NCBI RefSeq assembly: GCF_036840915.1
Contig: NZ_CP085725.1
Location: forward strand, 1,798,001 to 1,862,000
Source of the DNA: Flavobacterium hankyongi
GTDB taxonomy: Bacteria; Bacteroidota; Bacteroidia; Flavobacteriales; Flavobacteriaceae
Direction of reading: 5' to 3'
Length of the DNA stretch: 64,000 nt
Shown here: one piece after another, positions 54,125 to 64,000 of the stretch
Layout: each line of letters begins with the position of its first letter
How positions within the stretch are numbered: position 1 is the stretch's first letter
The notes under the pieces: model-generated
What the model was told of the DNA's origin: nothing
Databases searched by the model: none
The model's input: the letters and a program-made list of their open reading frames with translations, nothing else
Translations under genes and position numbers: made by a program

Positions 54125-57100
54125 CTTCAATAGTATTAACAATAACTGTGACAACAGCTGTCGAACAATTTCCTGGATTTAACTTCTCACAAATTGTATA
54201 AGTTATTTGGTATGTTCCTGCTGGTGTTCCTAGATGTACATTAACTGTACCATCAGGATTCAACACAATATGACCCGTAGGATCTGGAAGATCAATAGTC
54301 AATGTAACTTGATTCAATCCTGTAGAACTTCCATTTAATGTATCATTCGCAAATACATCAATAACAGCAGTTCCGCCATTTGATCCTGATTCCATTGTAT
54401 GCGAATCATCGTTTGCATCGATTACCGAAGCGGCTACTGTTACAACACTAATTACCGTATCACAGTTTGATGGGTTGGTCACCTCACAAATTGTATATTC
54501 TACATTGTATGAACCTGCTGGAGTATTTGGTGCTACTGTTACTGTACCATTAGGGTTTAGTGTCAATCCTGTTGGAACGCTAACGCCTGTAAGAGTTACT
54601 TGACCTGGGTTTGTTCCAATAACAACTGGTGTACCATTTAAAGTATCGTTGGTTACTACTGTTGGCGTTGTCCCGCCTGTAGTACTGTTGATTGGTCCGT
54701 ACGTCTCTGTCACTGCATCGATTACCGAAGCGGCTACTGTTACAACACTAATTACCGTATCACAGTTTGATGGGTTGGTCACCTCACAAATTGTATATTC
54801 TACATTGTATGAACCTGCTGGAGTATTTGGTGCTACTGTTACTGTACCATTAGGGTTTAGTGTCAATCCTGTTGGAACGCTAACGCCTGTAAGAGTTACT
54901 TGACCTGGGTTTGTTCCAATGACAACCGGAGTACCGTTTAAAGTATCGTTGGTTACTACTGTTGGCGTTGTTCCGCCTGTAGTACCGTTGATTGGTCCGT
55001 ACGTCTCTGTTACTGCATCGATTACCGAAGCGGCAACTGTAACCACACTGATCACTGTATCACAGTTTGATGGGTTGGTCACCTCACAAATTGTATATTC
55101 TACATTGTATGAACCTGCTGGAGTATTTGGTGCTACTGTTACTGTACCATTAGGGTTTAGTGTCAATCCTGTTGGAACGCTAACGCCTGTAAGAGTTACT
55201 TGTCCAGGGTTTGTTCCAATGAGAACCGGAGTACCATTTAAAGTATCGTTGGTTACTACTGTTGGCGTTGTTCCACCTGTAGTACCGTTGATTGGTCCGT
55301 ACGTCTCTGTCACTGCATCGATTACCGAAGCGGCTACTGTTACAACACTAATTACCGTATCACAGTTTGATGGGTTGGTCACCTCACAAATTGTATATTC
55401 TACATTGTATGAACCTGCTGGAGTATTTGGTGCTACTGTTACTGTACCATTAGGGTTTAGTGTCAATCCTGTTGGAACGCTAACGCCTGTAAGAGTTACT
55501 TGACCTGGGTTTGTTCCAATAACAACTGGTGTACCATTTAAAGTATCGTTGGTTACTACTGTTGGCGTTGTCCCGCCTGTAGTACTGTTGATTGGTCCGT
55601 ACGTCTCTGTCACTGCATCGATTACCGAAGCGGCAACTGTTACAACACTAATTACCGTATCACAGTTTGATGGGTTGGTCACCTCACAGATTGTATATTC
55701 CACATTGTATGAACCTGCTGGCGTATTTGATGCTACTGTTACTGTACCATTAGGGTTTAGTGTCAATCCTGTTGGAACGCTAACGCCTGTAAGAGTTACT
55801 TGACCTGGGTTTGTTCCAATAACAACTGGTGTACCATTTAAAGTATCGTTGGTTACTACTGTTGGCGTTGTCCCGCCTGTAGTACTGTTGATTGGTCCGT
55901 ACGTCTCTGTTACTGCATCGATAATACTTACAGGTGAAGTTGTAGCCGTTGATGTATTGTTTCCAGGGGTTGGATCTGTCTCGCTTCCTGTAATTGTCGC
56001 TGTATTGGCATATGGACCCGAAGCATTTACTGTAGCCACTATCGTTAAGGTAGCATTGGCTCCATTGGCTAAGTTACCGATAGTCCAGTTTGGTGCACTC
56101 CATGTTCCTGTCGATGGTGTTGCACTCACAAAAGTGTAACCTGCCGGTAGAACATCGTTTACCGTGACTCCTGTTGCATTGCTCGGACCTGCATTACTTG
56201 CTGTAATGGTAAAGGTCACGTTGCTGCCTACATTCGGTGTTGGATTACTCACCGTTTTAGTTACCGCCAAATTCGTCTGCGCAACTGGTACTGGAGTTGA
56301 TGTTGATGTATTGTTTCCAGGGGTTGGATCGGTCTCGCTTCCTGTAATTGTTGCTGTATTGGCATATGGACCCGAAGCATTTACTGTAGCCACTATCGTT
56401 AAGGTAGCATTGGCTCCATTGACTAAGTTACCGATAGTCCAGTTTGGCGCACTCCATGTTCCTGTCGATGGCGTTGCACTCACAAAAGTATAACCTGCCG
56501 GTAGAACATCGTTTACCGTGACTCCTGTTGCATTACTCGGACCTGCATTACTTGCCGTAATGGTAAAGGTCACGTTGCTGCCTACATTCGGTGTTGGATT
56601 ACTCACCGTTTTAGTTACCGCCAAATTCGTCTGCGCAACTGGTACTGGAGTTGATGTTGATGTATTGTTTCCAGGGGTTGGATCTGTCTCGCTTCCTGTA
56701 ATTGTTGCTGTATTGGCATATGGACCCGAAGCATTTACTGTAGCCACTATCGTTAAGGTAGCATTGGCTCCATTGACTAAGTTACCGATAGTCCAGTTTG
56801 GCGCACTCCATGTTCCTGTCGATGGCGTTGCACTCACAAAAGTATAACCTGCCGGTAGAACATCGTTTACCGTGACTCCTGTTGCATTACTCGGACCTGC
56901 ATTACTTGCTGTAATGGTAAAGGTCACGTTGCTGCCTACATTCGGTGTTGGATTACTCACCGTTTTAGTTACCGCCAAATTCGTCTGCGCAACTGGTACT
57001 GGAGTTGATGTTGATGTATTGTTTCCAGGGGTTGGATCTGTCTCGCTTCCTGTAATTGTTGCTGTATTGGCATATGGACCCGAAGCATTTACTGTAGCCA

Positions 57101-60100
57101 CTATCGTTAAGGTAGCATTAGCTCCATTGACTAAGTTACCGATAGTCCAGTTTGGCGCACTCCATGTTCCTGTCGATGGCGTTGCACTCACAAAAGTATA
57201 ACCTGCCGGTAGAACATCGTTTACCGTGACTCCTGTTGCATTACTCGGACCTGCATTACTTGCCGTAATGGTAAAGGTCACGTTGCTGCCTACATTCGGT
57301 GTTGGATTACTCACCGTTTTAGTTACCGCCAAATTCGTCTGCGCAACTGGTACTGGAGTTGATGTTGATGTATTGTTTCCAGGGGTTGGATCGGTCTCGC
57401 TTCCTGTAATTGTCGCTGTATTGGCATATGGACCCGAAGCATTTACTGTAGCCACTATCGTTAAGGTAGCATTGGCTCCATTGGCTAAGTTACCGATAGT
57501 CCAGTTTGGTGCACTCCATGTTCCTGTCGATGGTGTTGCACTCACAAAAGTGTAACCTGCCGGTAGAACATCGTTTACCGTGACTCCTGTTGCATTGCTC
57601 GGACCTGCATTACTTGCCGTAATGGTAAAGGTTACGTTGCTGCCTACATTCGGTGTTGGGTTGCTCACTGTTTTAGTTACCGCCAAATTCGTCTGCGCAA
57701 CTGGTACTGGAGTTGATGTTGATGTATTGTTTCCAGGGGTTGGATCGGTCTCGCTTCCTGTAATTGTCGCTGTATTGGCATATGGACCCGAAGCATTTAC
57801 TGTAGCCACTATCGTTAAGGTAGCATTGGCTCCATTGGCTAAGTTACCGATAGTCCAGTTTGGTGCACTCCATGTTCCTGTCGATGGCGTTGCACTCACA
57901 AAAGTATAACCTGCCGGTAGAACATCGTTTACCGTGACTCCTGTTGCATTACTCGGACCTGCATTACTTGCCGTAATGGTAAAGGTCACGTTGCTGCCTA
58001 CATTCGGTGTTGGATTACTCACCGTTTTAGTTACCGCCAAATTCGTCTGCGCAACTGGTACTGGAGTTGATGTTGATGTATTGTTTCCAGGGGTTGGATC
58101 GGTCTCGCTTCCTGTAATTGTCGCTGTATTGGCATATGGACCCGAAGCATTTACTGTAGCCACTATCGTTAAGGTAGCATTGGCTCCATTGGCTAAGTTA
58201 CCGATAGTCCAGTTTGGTGCACTCCATGTTCCTGTCGATGGTGTTGCACTCACAAAAGTGTAACCTGCCGGTAGAACATCGTTTACCGTGACTCCTGTTG
58301 CATTGCTCGGACCTGCATTACTTGCCGTAATGGTAAAGGTTACGTTGCTGCCTACATTCGGTGTTGGGTTGCTCACTGTTTTAGTTACCGCCAAATTCGT
58401 CTGCGCAACTGGTACTGGAGTTGATGTTGATGTATTGTTTCCAGGGGTTGGATCGGTCTCGCTTCCTGTAATTGTCGCTGTATTGGCATATGGACCCGAA
58501 GCATTTACTGTAGCCACTATCGTTAAGGTAGCATTGGCTCCATTGGCTAAGTTACCGATAGTCCAGTTTGGTGCACTCCATGTTCCTGTCGATGGCGTTG
58601 CACTCACAAAAGTATAACCTGCCGGTAGAACATCGTTTACCGTGACTCCTGTTGCATTACTCGGACCTGCATTACTTGCCGTAATGGTAAAGGTTACGTT
58701 GCTGCCTACATTCGGTGTTGGATTACTCACCGTTTTAGTTACCGCCAAATTCGTCTGCGCAACTGGTACTGGAGTTGATGTTGATGTATTGTTTCCAGGG
58801 GTTGGATCGGTCTCGCTTCCTGTAATTGTCGCTGTATTGGCATATGGACCCGAAGCATTTACTGTAGCCACTATCGTTAAGGTAGCATTGGCTCCATTGG
58901 CTAAGTTACCGATAGTCCAGTTTGGTGCACTCCATGTTCCTGTCGATGGCGTTGCACTCACAAAAGTATAACCTGCCGGTAGAACATCGTTTACCGTGAC
59001 TCCTGTTGCATTACTCGGACCTGCATTACTTGCCGTAATGGTAAAGGTCACGTTGCTGCCTACATTCGGTGTTGGATTACTCACCGTTTTAGTTACCGCC
59101 AAATTCGTCTGCGCAACTGGTACTGGAGTTGATGTTGATGTATTGTTTCCAGGGGTTGGATCGGTCTCGCTTCCTGTAATTGTCGCTGTATTGGCATATG
59201 GACCCGAAGCATTTACTGTAGCCACTATCGTTAAGGTAGCATTGGCTCCATTGGCTAAGTTACCGATAGTCCAGTTTGGTGCACTCCATGTTCCTGTCGA
59301 TGGTGTTGCACTCACAAAAGTATAACCTGCCGGTAGAACATCGTTTACCGTGACTCCTGTTGCATTGCTCGGACCTGCATTACTTGCTGTAATGGTAAAG
59401 GTCACGTTGCTGCCTACATTCGGTGTTGGATTACTCACCGTTTTAGTTACCGCCAAATTCGTCTGCGCAACTGGTACTGGAGTTGATGTTGATGTATTGT
59501 TTCCAGGGGTTGGATCGGTCTCGCTTCCTGTAATTGTCGCTGTATTGGCATATGGACCCGAAGCATTTACTGTAGCCACTATCGTTAAGGTAGCATTGGC
59601 TCCATTGGCTAAGTTACCGATAGTCCAGTTTGGTGCACTCCATGTTCCTGTCGATGGCGTTGCACTCACAAAAGTATAACCTGCCGGTAGAACATCGTTT
59701 ACCGTGACTCCTGTTGCATTACTCGGACCTGCATTACTTGCCGTAATGGTAAAGGTCACGTTGCTGCCTACATTCGGTGTTGGATTACTCACCGTTTTAG
59801 TTACCGCCAAATTCGTCTGCGCAACTGGTACTGGAGTCGATGTTGATGTATTGTTTCCAGGGGTTGGGTCTGTTTCGCTTCCTGTAATTGTCGCTGTATT
59901 GGCATAAGGGCCTGATGCATTTACTGTAGCCACTATCGTTAAGGTAGCATTGGCTCCATTGGCTAAGTTACCGATAGTCCAGTTTGGTGCACTCCATGTT
60001 CCTGTCGATGGTGTTGCACTCACAAAAGTATAACCTGCTGGCAGTACATCGTTTACCGTTACTCCTGTTGCATTGCTCGGACCTGCATTACTTGCCGTAA

Positions 60101-63100
60101 TGGTAAAGGTCACGTTGCTGCCTACATTCGGTGTTGGGTTGCTCACTGTTTTAGTTACCGCTAAGTTCGTCTGCGCAACTGGTACTGGAGTCGATGTTGA
60201 TGTATTGTTTCCAGGAGTTGGATCTGTCTCGCTTCCTGTAATTGTCGCTGTATTGGCATAAGGGCCTGATGCATTTACTGTAGCCACTATCGTTAAGGTA
60301 GCATTGGCTCCATTGGCTAAGTTACCGATAGTCCAGTTTGGTGCACTCCATGTTCCTGTCGATGGTGTTGCACTCACAAAAGTATAACCTGCTGGCAGTA
60401 CATCGTTTACCGTTACTCCTGTTGCATTGCTCGGTCCTGCATTACTTGCCGTAATGGTAAAGGTCACGTTGCTGCCTACATTCGGTGTTGGGTTGCTCAC
60501 TGTTTTAGTTACCGCTAAGTTCGTCTGCGCAACTGGTACTGGAGTCGATGTTGATGTATTGTTTCCAGGGGTTGGGTCTGTTTCGCTTCCTGTAATTGTC
60601 GCTGTATTGGCATAAGGGCCTGATGCATTTACTGTAGCCACTATCGTTAAGGTAGCATTGGCTCCATTGGCTAAGTTACCGATAGTCCAGTTTGGTGCGC
60701 TCCATGTTCCTGTCGATGGTGTTGCACTCACAAAAGTATAACCTGCTGGCAGTACATCGTTTACCGTTACTCCTGTTGCATTGCTCGGACCTGCATTACT
60801 TGCCGTAATGGTAAAGGTCACGTTGCTGCCTACATTCGGTGTTGGGTTGCTCACTGTTTTAGTTACCGCTAAGTTCGTCTGCGCAACTGGTACTGGAGTC
60901 GATGTTGATGTATTGTTTCCAGGGGTTGGGTCTGTTTCGCTTCCTGTAATTGTCGCTGTATTGGCATAAGGGCCTGATGCATTTACTGTAGCCACTATCG
61001 TTAAGGTAGCATTGGCTCCATTGGCTAAGTTACCGATAGTCCAGTTTGGTGCACTCCATGTTCCTGTCGATGGTGTTGCACTCACAAAAGTATAACCTGC
61101 TGGCAGTACATCGTTTACCGTTACTCCTGTTGCATTGCTCGGACCTGCATTACTTGCCGTAATGGTAAAGGTCACGTTGCTGCCTACATTCGGTGTTGGG
61201 TTGCTCACTGTTTTAGTTACCGCTAAGTTCGTCTGCGCAACTGGTACTGGAGTCGATGTTGATGTATTGTTTCCAGGAGTTGGATCTGTCTCGCTTCCTG
61301 TAATTGTCGCTGTATTGGCATAAGGGCCTGATGCATTTACTGTAGCCACTATCGTTAAGGTAGCATTGGCTCCATTGGCTAAGTTACCGATAGTCCAGTT
61401 TGGTGCACTCCATGTTCCTGTCGATGGTGTTGCACTCACAAAAGTATAACCTGCTGGCAGTACATCGTTTACCGTTACTCCTGTTGCATTGCTCGGTCCT
61501 GCATTACTTGCCGTAATGGTAAAGGTCACGTTGCTGCCTACATTCGGTGTTGGGTTGCTCACTGTTTTAGTTACCGCTAAGTTCGTCTGCGCAACTGGTA
61601 CTGGAGTCGATGTTGATGTATTGTTTCCAGGGGTTGGGTCTGTTTCGCTTCCTGTAATTGTCGCTGTATTGGCATAAGGGCCTGATGCATTTACTGTAGC
61701 CACTATCGTTAAGGTAGCATTGGCTCCATTGGCTAAGTTACCGATAGTCCAGTTTGGTGCGCTCCATGTTCCTGTCGATGGTGTTGCACTCACAAAAGTA
61801 TAACCTGCTGGCAGTACATCGTTTACCGTTACTCCTGTTGCATTGCTCGGTCCTGCATTACTTGCCGTAATGGTAAAGGTCACGTTGCTGCCTACATTCG
61901 GTGTTGGGTTGCTCACTGTTTTAGTTACCGCCAAATTCGTTTGAACAATTGGTGTAACAGTAGAAGTATTATTTGCACTATTCGAATCAGGTTCAAGACC
62001 ACTAATTGTCGCTGTATTAGCATAAGGGCCTGATGCGTTTACCGTAGCCACTATCGTTAAGGTAGCATTGGCTCCATTAGCGAAGTTACCGATAGTCCAG
62101 TTTGGTGCGCTCCATGTTCCTGTTGATGGCGTTGCACTCACAAAAGTGTAACCTGCTGGCAGTACATCGTTTACCGTTACTCCTGTTGCATTGCTCGGTC
62201 CTGCATTACTTGCCGTAATGGTAAAGGTCACGTTGCTGCCTACATTCGGTGTTGGGTTGCTCACTGTTTTAGTTACCGCTAAGTTCGTCTGCGCAACTGG
62301 TACTGGAGTCGATGTTGATGTATTGTTTCCAGGGGTTGGGTCTGTTTCGCTTCCTGTAATTGTCGCTGTATTGGCATAAGGGCCTGATGCATTTACTGTA
62401 GCCACTATCGTTAAGGTAGCATTGGCTCCATTGGCTAAGTTACCGATAGTCCAGTTTGGTGCGCTCCATGTTCCTGTCGATGGTGTTGCACTCACAAAAG
62501 TATAACCTGCTGGCAGTACATCGTTTACCGTTACTCCTGTTGCATTGCTCGGTCCTGCATTACTTGCCGTAATGGTAAAGGTCACGTTGCTGCCTACATT
62601 CGGTGTTGGGTTGCTCACTGTTTTAGTTACCGCCAAATTCGTTTGAACAATTGGTGTAACAGTAGAAGTATTATTTGCACTATTCGAATCAGGTTCAAGA
62701 CCACTAATTGTCGCTGTATTAGCATAAGGGCCTGATGCGTTTACCGTAGCCACTATCGTTAAGGTAGCATTGGCTCCATTAGCGAAGTTACCGATAGTCC
62801 AGTTTGGTGCGCTCCATGTTCCTGTTGATGGCGTTGCACTCACAAAAGTGTAACCTGCTGGCAGTACATCATTAACAGATACACCATAAGTATTATTAGG
62901 ACCGTTATTGGTCGCAATAATGGTAAAAGTTACATTACTGCCCACACTTGGAGTTGGATTGTTTACTGTTTTGACTACCTGAAGATCTTCTGAACAATAT
63001 TCGGTAACAAAATTTCTTGTAACTACAGAAGAACCACCACAAGCTGTTGGTAATGTATACTGAACAACAACAGTTCCAAGACCTGTAAAGTTAAGAGTAT

Positions 63101-64000
63101 TACCTATTAAAAATCCTGGTCCACTTAATACGATTAAGGTCCCACCTGCAGGAGAAGGCTCTAATAAAACAGAAGAACCAGCACAATAACCAGATGATGG
63201 TCCGTTTCCAGCATAAATAGGCTGTATAATAGGAATCGATTCTGCACCACAAATTTGTACTGGAGCAGTTGAGAAGTTATAACTTGCTTCTGTAGTAGTA
63301 GTTCCAGATCCATCTCCCATACTACCTCTAATTCTATGTCCTGCGTATCCGAAATTGGGATCACAATTTCTGACCACCATTGAAGTATGTCCACCAGTCT
63401 CAACAGTAAGAATAATATCTGCAGTAGTTAATCCATTTGGCACAACTGGATTTGAAGGATTTGCTGTCGCTCCAATTAAAGAAGTATCGTTATTTCCAAA
63501 AGCATAAATATTTTTGCTGGCATTAATCACATTCACTGAAGCATATTGACTGTCATGCTCCTGTTGGCTGAACCATTTAATATTATTCATGACTGGACCA
63601 GCGGCAGAAGTATATCTTGGTTGTACCCAAGCTAATCTATCAGTTGTTGTCCAATCTCCTAATTGACGTGTCGCGTTTGACCCAACTCCATATAGATTCC
63701 CATCTGTTGCAAGAACATAATAAGACCTCGCTGTATTATTACCTGAAGAGCCAATCATTTTGGGAGTTATTCCTGCTGGCAAAGTCATCTGAGCTGCTCT
63801 CGTTTGAGCAGCAATAATTGCTGTATTATTACCTAACAATACATTATTACCCCAAACATAGACAGTACCATCGGACTTTAAAGCCATTAATCCATTATGA
63901 TTACCTCTACAAGCAACAATATTTGTCAGAAAAGGATTTCCAGTAGCAGAAGTCGTTACCTGATACCATGTTGTAGCATTACCCGTAGCACCATTACCTC
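53823..64000 (-). CDS. Giant repetitive surface adhesin with T9SS type B sorting domain (N-terminus beyond window)
   Basis: At least 3,391 residues; the frame remains open at the right edge ([16 protein letters not shown] is in frame at 63920-63970), so the start is outside and the ATG at 63887 is internal. N- to C-terminal visible order: an RCC1-like propeller region ([31 protein letters not shown]), a linker with cysteines, 20 DUF11 repeats of 116-118 residues (62987 to about 55930), five 100-residue TETYGPIN repeats, one divergent copy, and the T9SS type B (gliding-motility-type) C-terminal domain ([14 protein letters not shown], then [10 protein letters not shown], then GYLYINR). It is probably a cell-surface adhesin exported by T9SS with PorP and PorE-like partners. 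Confidence 0.92.
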   Translation of the reverse strand, partial: GNGATGNATTWYQVTTSATGNPFLTNIVACRGNHNGLMALKSDGTVYVWGNNVLLGNNTAIIAAQTRAAQMTLPAGITPKMIGSSGNNTARSYYVLATDGNLYGVGSNATRQLGDWTTTDRLAWVQPRYTSAAGPVMNNIKWFSQQEHDSQYASVNVINASKNIYAFGNNDTSLIGATANPSNPVVPNGLTTADIILTVETGGHTSMVVRNCDPNFGYAGHRIRGSMGDGSGTTTTEASYNFSTAPVQICGAESIPIIQPIYAGNGPSSGYCAGSSVLLEPSPAGGTLIVLSGPGFLIGNTLNFTGLGTVVVQYTLPTACGGSSVVTRNFVTEYCSEDLQVVKTVNNPTPSVGSNVTFTIIATNNGPNNTYGVSVNDVLPAGYTFVSATPSTGTWSAPNWTIGNFANGANATLTIVATVNASGPYANTATISGLEPDSNSANNTSTVTPIVQTNLAVTKTVSNPTPNVGSNVTFTITASNAGPSNATGVTVNDVLPAGYTFVSATPSTGTWSAPNWTIGNLANGANATLTIVATVNASGPYANTATITGSETDPTPGNNTSTSTPVPVAQTNLAVTKTVSNPTPNVGSNVTFTITASNAGPSNATGVTVNDVLPAGYTFVSATPSTGTWSAPNWTIGNFANGANATLTIVATVNASGPYANTATISGLEPDSNSANNTSTVTPIVQTNLAVTKTVSNPTPNVGSNVTFTITASNAGPSNATGVTVNDVLPAGYTFVSATPSTGTWSAPNWTIGNLANGANATLTIVATVNASGPYANTATITGSETDPTPGNNTSTSTPVPVAQTNLAVTKTVSNPTPNVGSNVTFTITASNAGPSNATGVTVNDVLPAGYTFVSATPSTGTWSAPNWTIGNLANGANATLTIVATVNASGPYANTATITGSETDPTPGNNTSTSTPVPVAQTNLAVTKTVSNPTPNVGSNVTFTITASNAGPSNATGVTVNDVLPAGYTFVSATPSTGTWSAPNWTIGNLANGANATLTIVATVNASGPYANTATITGSETDPTPGNNTSTSTPVPVAQTNLAVTKTVSNPTPNVGSNVTFTITASNAGPSNATGVTVNDVLPAGYTFVSATPSTGTWSAPNWTIGNLANGANATLTIVATVNASGPYANTATITGSETDPTPGNNTSTSTPVPVAQTNLAVTKTVSNPTPNVGSNVTFTITASNAGPSNATGVTVNDVLPAGYTFVSATPSTGTWSAPNWTIGNLANGANATLTIVATVNASGPYANTATITGSETDPTPGNNTSTSTPVPVAQTNLAVTKTVSNPTPNVGSNVTFTITASNAGPSNATGVTVNDVLPAGYTFVSATPSTGTWSAPNWTIGNLANGANATLTIVATVNASGPYANTATITGSETDPTPGNNTSTSTPVPVAQTNLAVTKTVSNPTPNVGSNVTFTITASNAGPSNATGVTVNDVLPAGYTFVSATPSTGTWSAPNWTIGNLANGANATLTIVATVNASGPYANTATITGSETDPTPGNNTSTSTPVPVAQTNLAVTKTVSNPTPNVGSNVTFTITASNAGPSNATGVTVNDVLPAGYTFVSATPSTGTWSAPNWTIGNLANGANATLTIVATVNASGPYANTATITGSETDPTPGNNTSTSTPVPVAQTNLAVTKTVSNPTPNVGSNVTFTITASNAGPSNATGVTVNDVLPAGYTFVSATPSTGTWSAPNWTIGNLANGANATLTIVATVNASGPYANTATITGSETDPTPGNNTSTSTPVPVAQTNLAVTKTVSNPTPNVGSNVTFTITASNAGPSNATGVTVNDVLPAGYTFVSATPSTGTWSAPNWTIGNLANGANATLTIVATVNASGPYANTATITGSETDPTPGNNTSTSTPVPVAQTNLAVTKTVSNPTPNVGSNVTFTITASNAGPSNATGVTVNDVLPAGYTFVSATPSTGTWSAPNWTIGNLANGANATLTIVATVNASGPYANTATITGSETDPTPGNNTSTSTPVPVAQTNLAVTKTVSNPTPNVGSNVTFTITASNAGPSNATGVTVNDVLPAGYTFVSATPSTGTWSAPNWTIGNLANGANATLTIVATVNASGPYANTATITGSETDPTPGNNTSTSTPVPVAQTNLAVTKTVSNPTPNVGSNVTFTITASNAGPSNATGVTVNDVLPAGYTFVSATPSTGTWSAPNWTIGNLANGANATLTIVATVNASGPYANTATITGSETDPTPGNNTSTSTPVPVAQTNLAVTKTVSNPTPNVGSNVTFTITASNAGPSNATGVTVNDVLPAGYTFVSATPSTGTWSAPNWTIGNLVNGANATLTIVATVNASGPYANTATITGSETDPTPGNNTSTSTPVPVAQTNLAVTKTVSNPTPNVGSNVTFTITASNAGPSNATGVTVNDVLPAGYTFVSATPSTGTWSAPNWTIGNLVNGANATLTIVATVNASGPYANTATITGSETDPTPGNNTSTSTPVPVAQTNLAVTKTVSNPTPNVGSNVTFTITASNAGPSNATGVTVNDVLPAGYTFVSATPSTGTWSAPNWTIGNLVNGANATLTIVATVNASGPYANTATITGSETDPTPGNNTSTSTPVPVAQTNLAVTKTVSNPTPNVGSNVTFTITASNAGPSNATGVTVNDVLPAGYTFVSATPSTGTWSAPNWTIGNLANGANATLTIVATVNASGPYANTATITGSETDPTPGNNTSTATTSPVSIIDAVTETYGPINSTTGGTTPTVVTNDTLNGTPVVIGTNPGQVTLTGVSVPTGLTLNPNGTVTVASNTPAGSYNVEYTICEVTNPSNCDTVISVVTVAASVIDAVTETYGPINSTTGGTTPTVVTNDTLNGTPVVIGTNPGQVTLTGVSVPTGLTLNPNGTVTVAPNTPAGSYNVEYTICEVTNPSNCDTVISVVTVAASVIDAVTETYGPINGTTGGTTPTVVTNDTLNGTPVLIGTNPGQVTLTGVSVPTGLTLNPNGTVTVAPNTPAGSYNVEYTICEVTNPSNCDTVISVVTVAASVIDAVTETYGPINGTTGGTTPTVVTNDTLNGTPVVIGTNPGQVTLTGVSVPTGLTLNPNGTVTVAPNTPAGSYNVEYTICEVTNPSNCDTVISVVTVAASVIDAVTETYGPINSTTGGTTPTVVTNDTLNGTPVVIGTNPGQVTLTGVSVPTGLTLNPNGTVTVAPNTPAGSYNVEYTICEVTNPSNCDTVISVVTVAASVIDANDDSHTMESGSNGGTAVIDVFANDTLNGSSTGLNQVTLTIDLPDPTGHIVLNPDGTVNVHLGTPAGTYQITYTICEKLNPGNCSTAVVTVIVNTIEEIDIYTHMTPNDDGNNDVFYIDGITKYPNNTVEIYNRWGVLVYQAKKYNNTDVSFDGKSRGRTTINRDDNLPEGTYYYIVRYTKDNGETKEKAGYLYINR
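54421..55920 (-). repeat. Five tandem 300-bp repeats (TETYGPIN domains)
   Basis: Five nearly identical 300-bp units, with equivalent positions near 54421, 54721, 55021, 55321 and 55621. Each encodes a 100-residue beta-sandwich-like domain starting [12 protein letters not shown] and ending [23 protein letters not shown], with two cysteines per unit. Units differ only by scattered third-position and single-residue changes (INST/INGT, VVIG/VLIG, ASNT/APNT). A diverged sixth copy (IDANDDSH) occupies about 54124-54420 before the C-terminal domain. Confidence 0.95.
55930..62987 (-). repeat. Array of 20 DUF11 repeats, mostly 354 bp
   Basis: Twenty units, counted from the GTTACCGATAGTCCAG landmark on the plus strand (56074, then every 354 bp to 61738, then 62086, 62440, 62788). 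Eighteen are 118 residues (type B, ending [13 protein letters not shown]); two (first and third from the N-terminus) are 116 residues (type A, ending [12 protein letters not shown]). Each has [23 protein letters not shown] falls into two wobble families: units at 60000-62870 use CATAAGGGCCTGATGC, those at 56000-59800 use CATATGGACCCGAAGC. A Val for Ala change marks three adjacent units near 56421, 56775 and 57129. Confidence 0.95.

Noticed and set aside
55549..62379. Many identical plus-strand open frames of 62-109 codons
   Set aside because: They recur at exact repeat spacing and are antisense shadows of the DUF11 and TETYG repeats of the minus-strand adhesin.
55930..62987. Possible CRISPR-like array because of regular spacing
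   Set aside because: The units are 354 bp of coding sequence with no short repeat-spacer pattern; they encode protein domains in one long frame.
1..64000. tRNA or rRNA genes
   Set aside because: No cloverleaf-type T-arm motifs or rRNA-like conserved stretches were noticed in either strand by eye.

Overview
The window comes from a Bacteroidota chromosome, most likely a Flavobacterium-like member of the Flavobacteriaceae. It is AT-rich and has TAnnTTTG-type promoter elements. It carries type IX secretion (T9SS) sorting domains of both types, PorP/SprF and PorE-like proteins, a DUF5686 protein, the long form of GAPDH, and two aconitases. No rRNA, tRNA or CRISPR array was seen.

Layout: 1-5642 holds the end of a recQ gene, an NTPase, a DUF493-DUF4290-murA run and a TauE transporter. 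5639-8574 is aroQ plus a DUF5686 protein. 8869-11853 is a cluster of four small outer-membrane beta-barrels. 11915-19711 is housekeeping: xerD, hisS, an ABC permease, prmC, ribD, a HAD hydrolase, a YigZ protein and a thioesterase. 19900-21797 is dnaA and a low-molecular-weight phosphatase. 21790-24774 is a peptide-maturation-like cluster made of a double-glycine-leader Cys-rich peptide, a VKOR-thioredoxin membrane fusion and a TlpA-like thioredoxin. 25034-33885 has a frameshifted methyltransferase, cell-wall genes (lysozyme-like, mltG, dapF), an HtrA protease, GAPDH and small stress or acetyltransferase genes. 33882-36371 is a LysM-NlpC/P60 hydrolase and a PD40 protein. 36427-44776 is two unrelated aconitases flanking an inserted segment with a membrane protein, REP-like hairpins, and a reverse transcriptase coupled to a PD-(D/E)XK nuclease. 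45084-50755 is a T9SS cargo protein, a MoxR ATPase and two parvulin-type chaperones. 50922-64000 is an adhesin operon: a giant repeat adhesin with a T9SS type B C-terminus, then PorP/SprF, then a PorE-like OmpA protein.

Two loci stand out as possibly undescribed. The first is the reverse transcriptase plus RecB/Cas4-like nuclease pair, a candidate phage-defence module. The second is the Cys-rich GG-leader peptide with its own disulfide-forming enzymes, where a degenerate C39-like domain fused to VKOR might recognise the leader. Other points of interest are a MurA with Asp in place of the fosfomycin-target Cys, an A7-run frameshift in a tetrapyrrole-methylase-family gene, a structured hairpin element upstream of dapF, and about 7 kb of nearly identical DUF11 repeats with visible higher-order duplications.

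Several starts were moved from the longest open frame to a better-supported codon: DUF493, aroQ (GTG), ribD (GTG), thioesterase, dapF, the PD40 protein, the precursor peptide and the nuclease.
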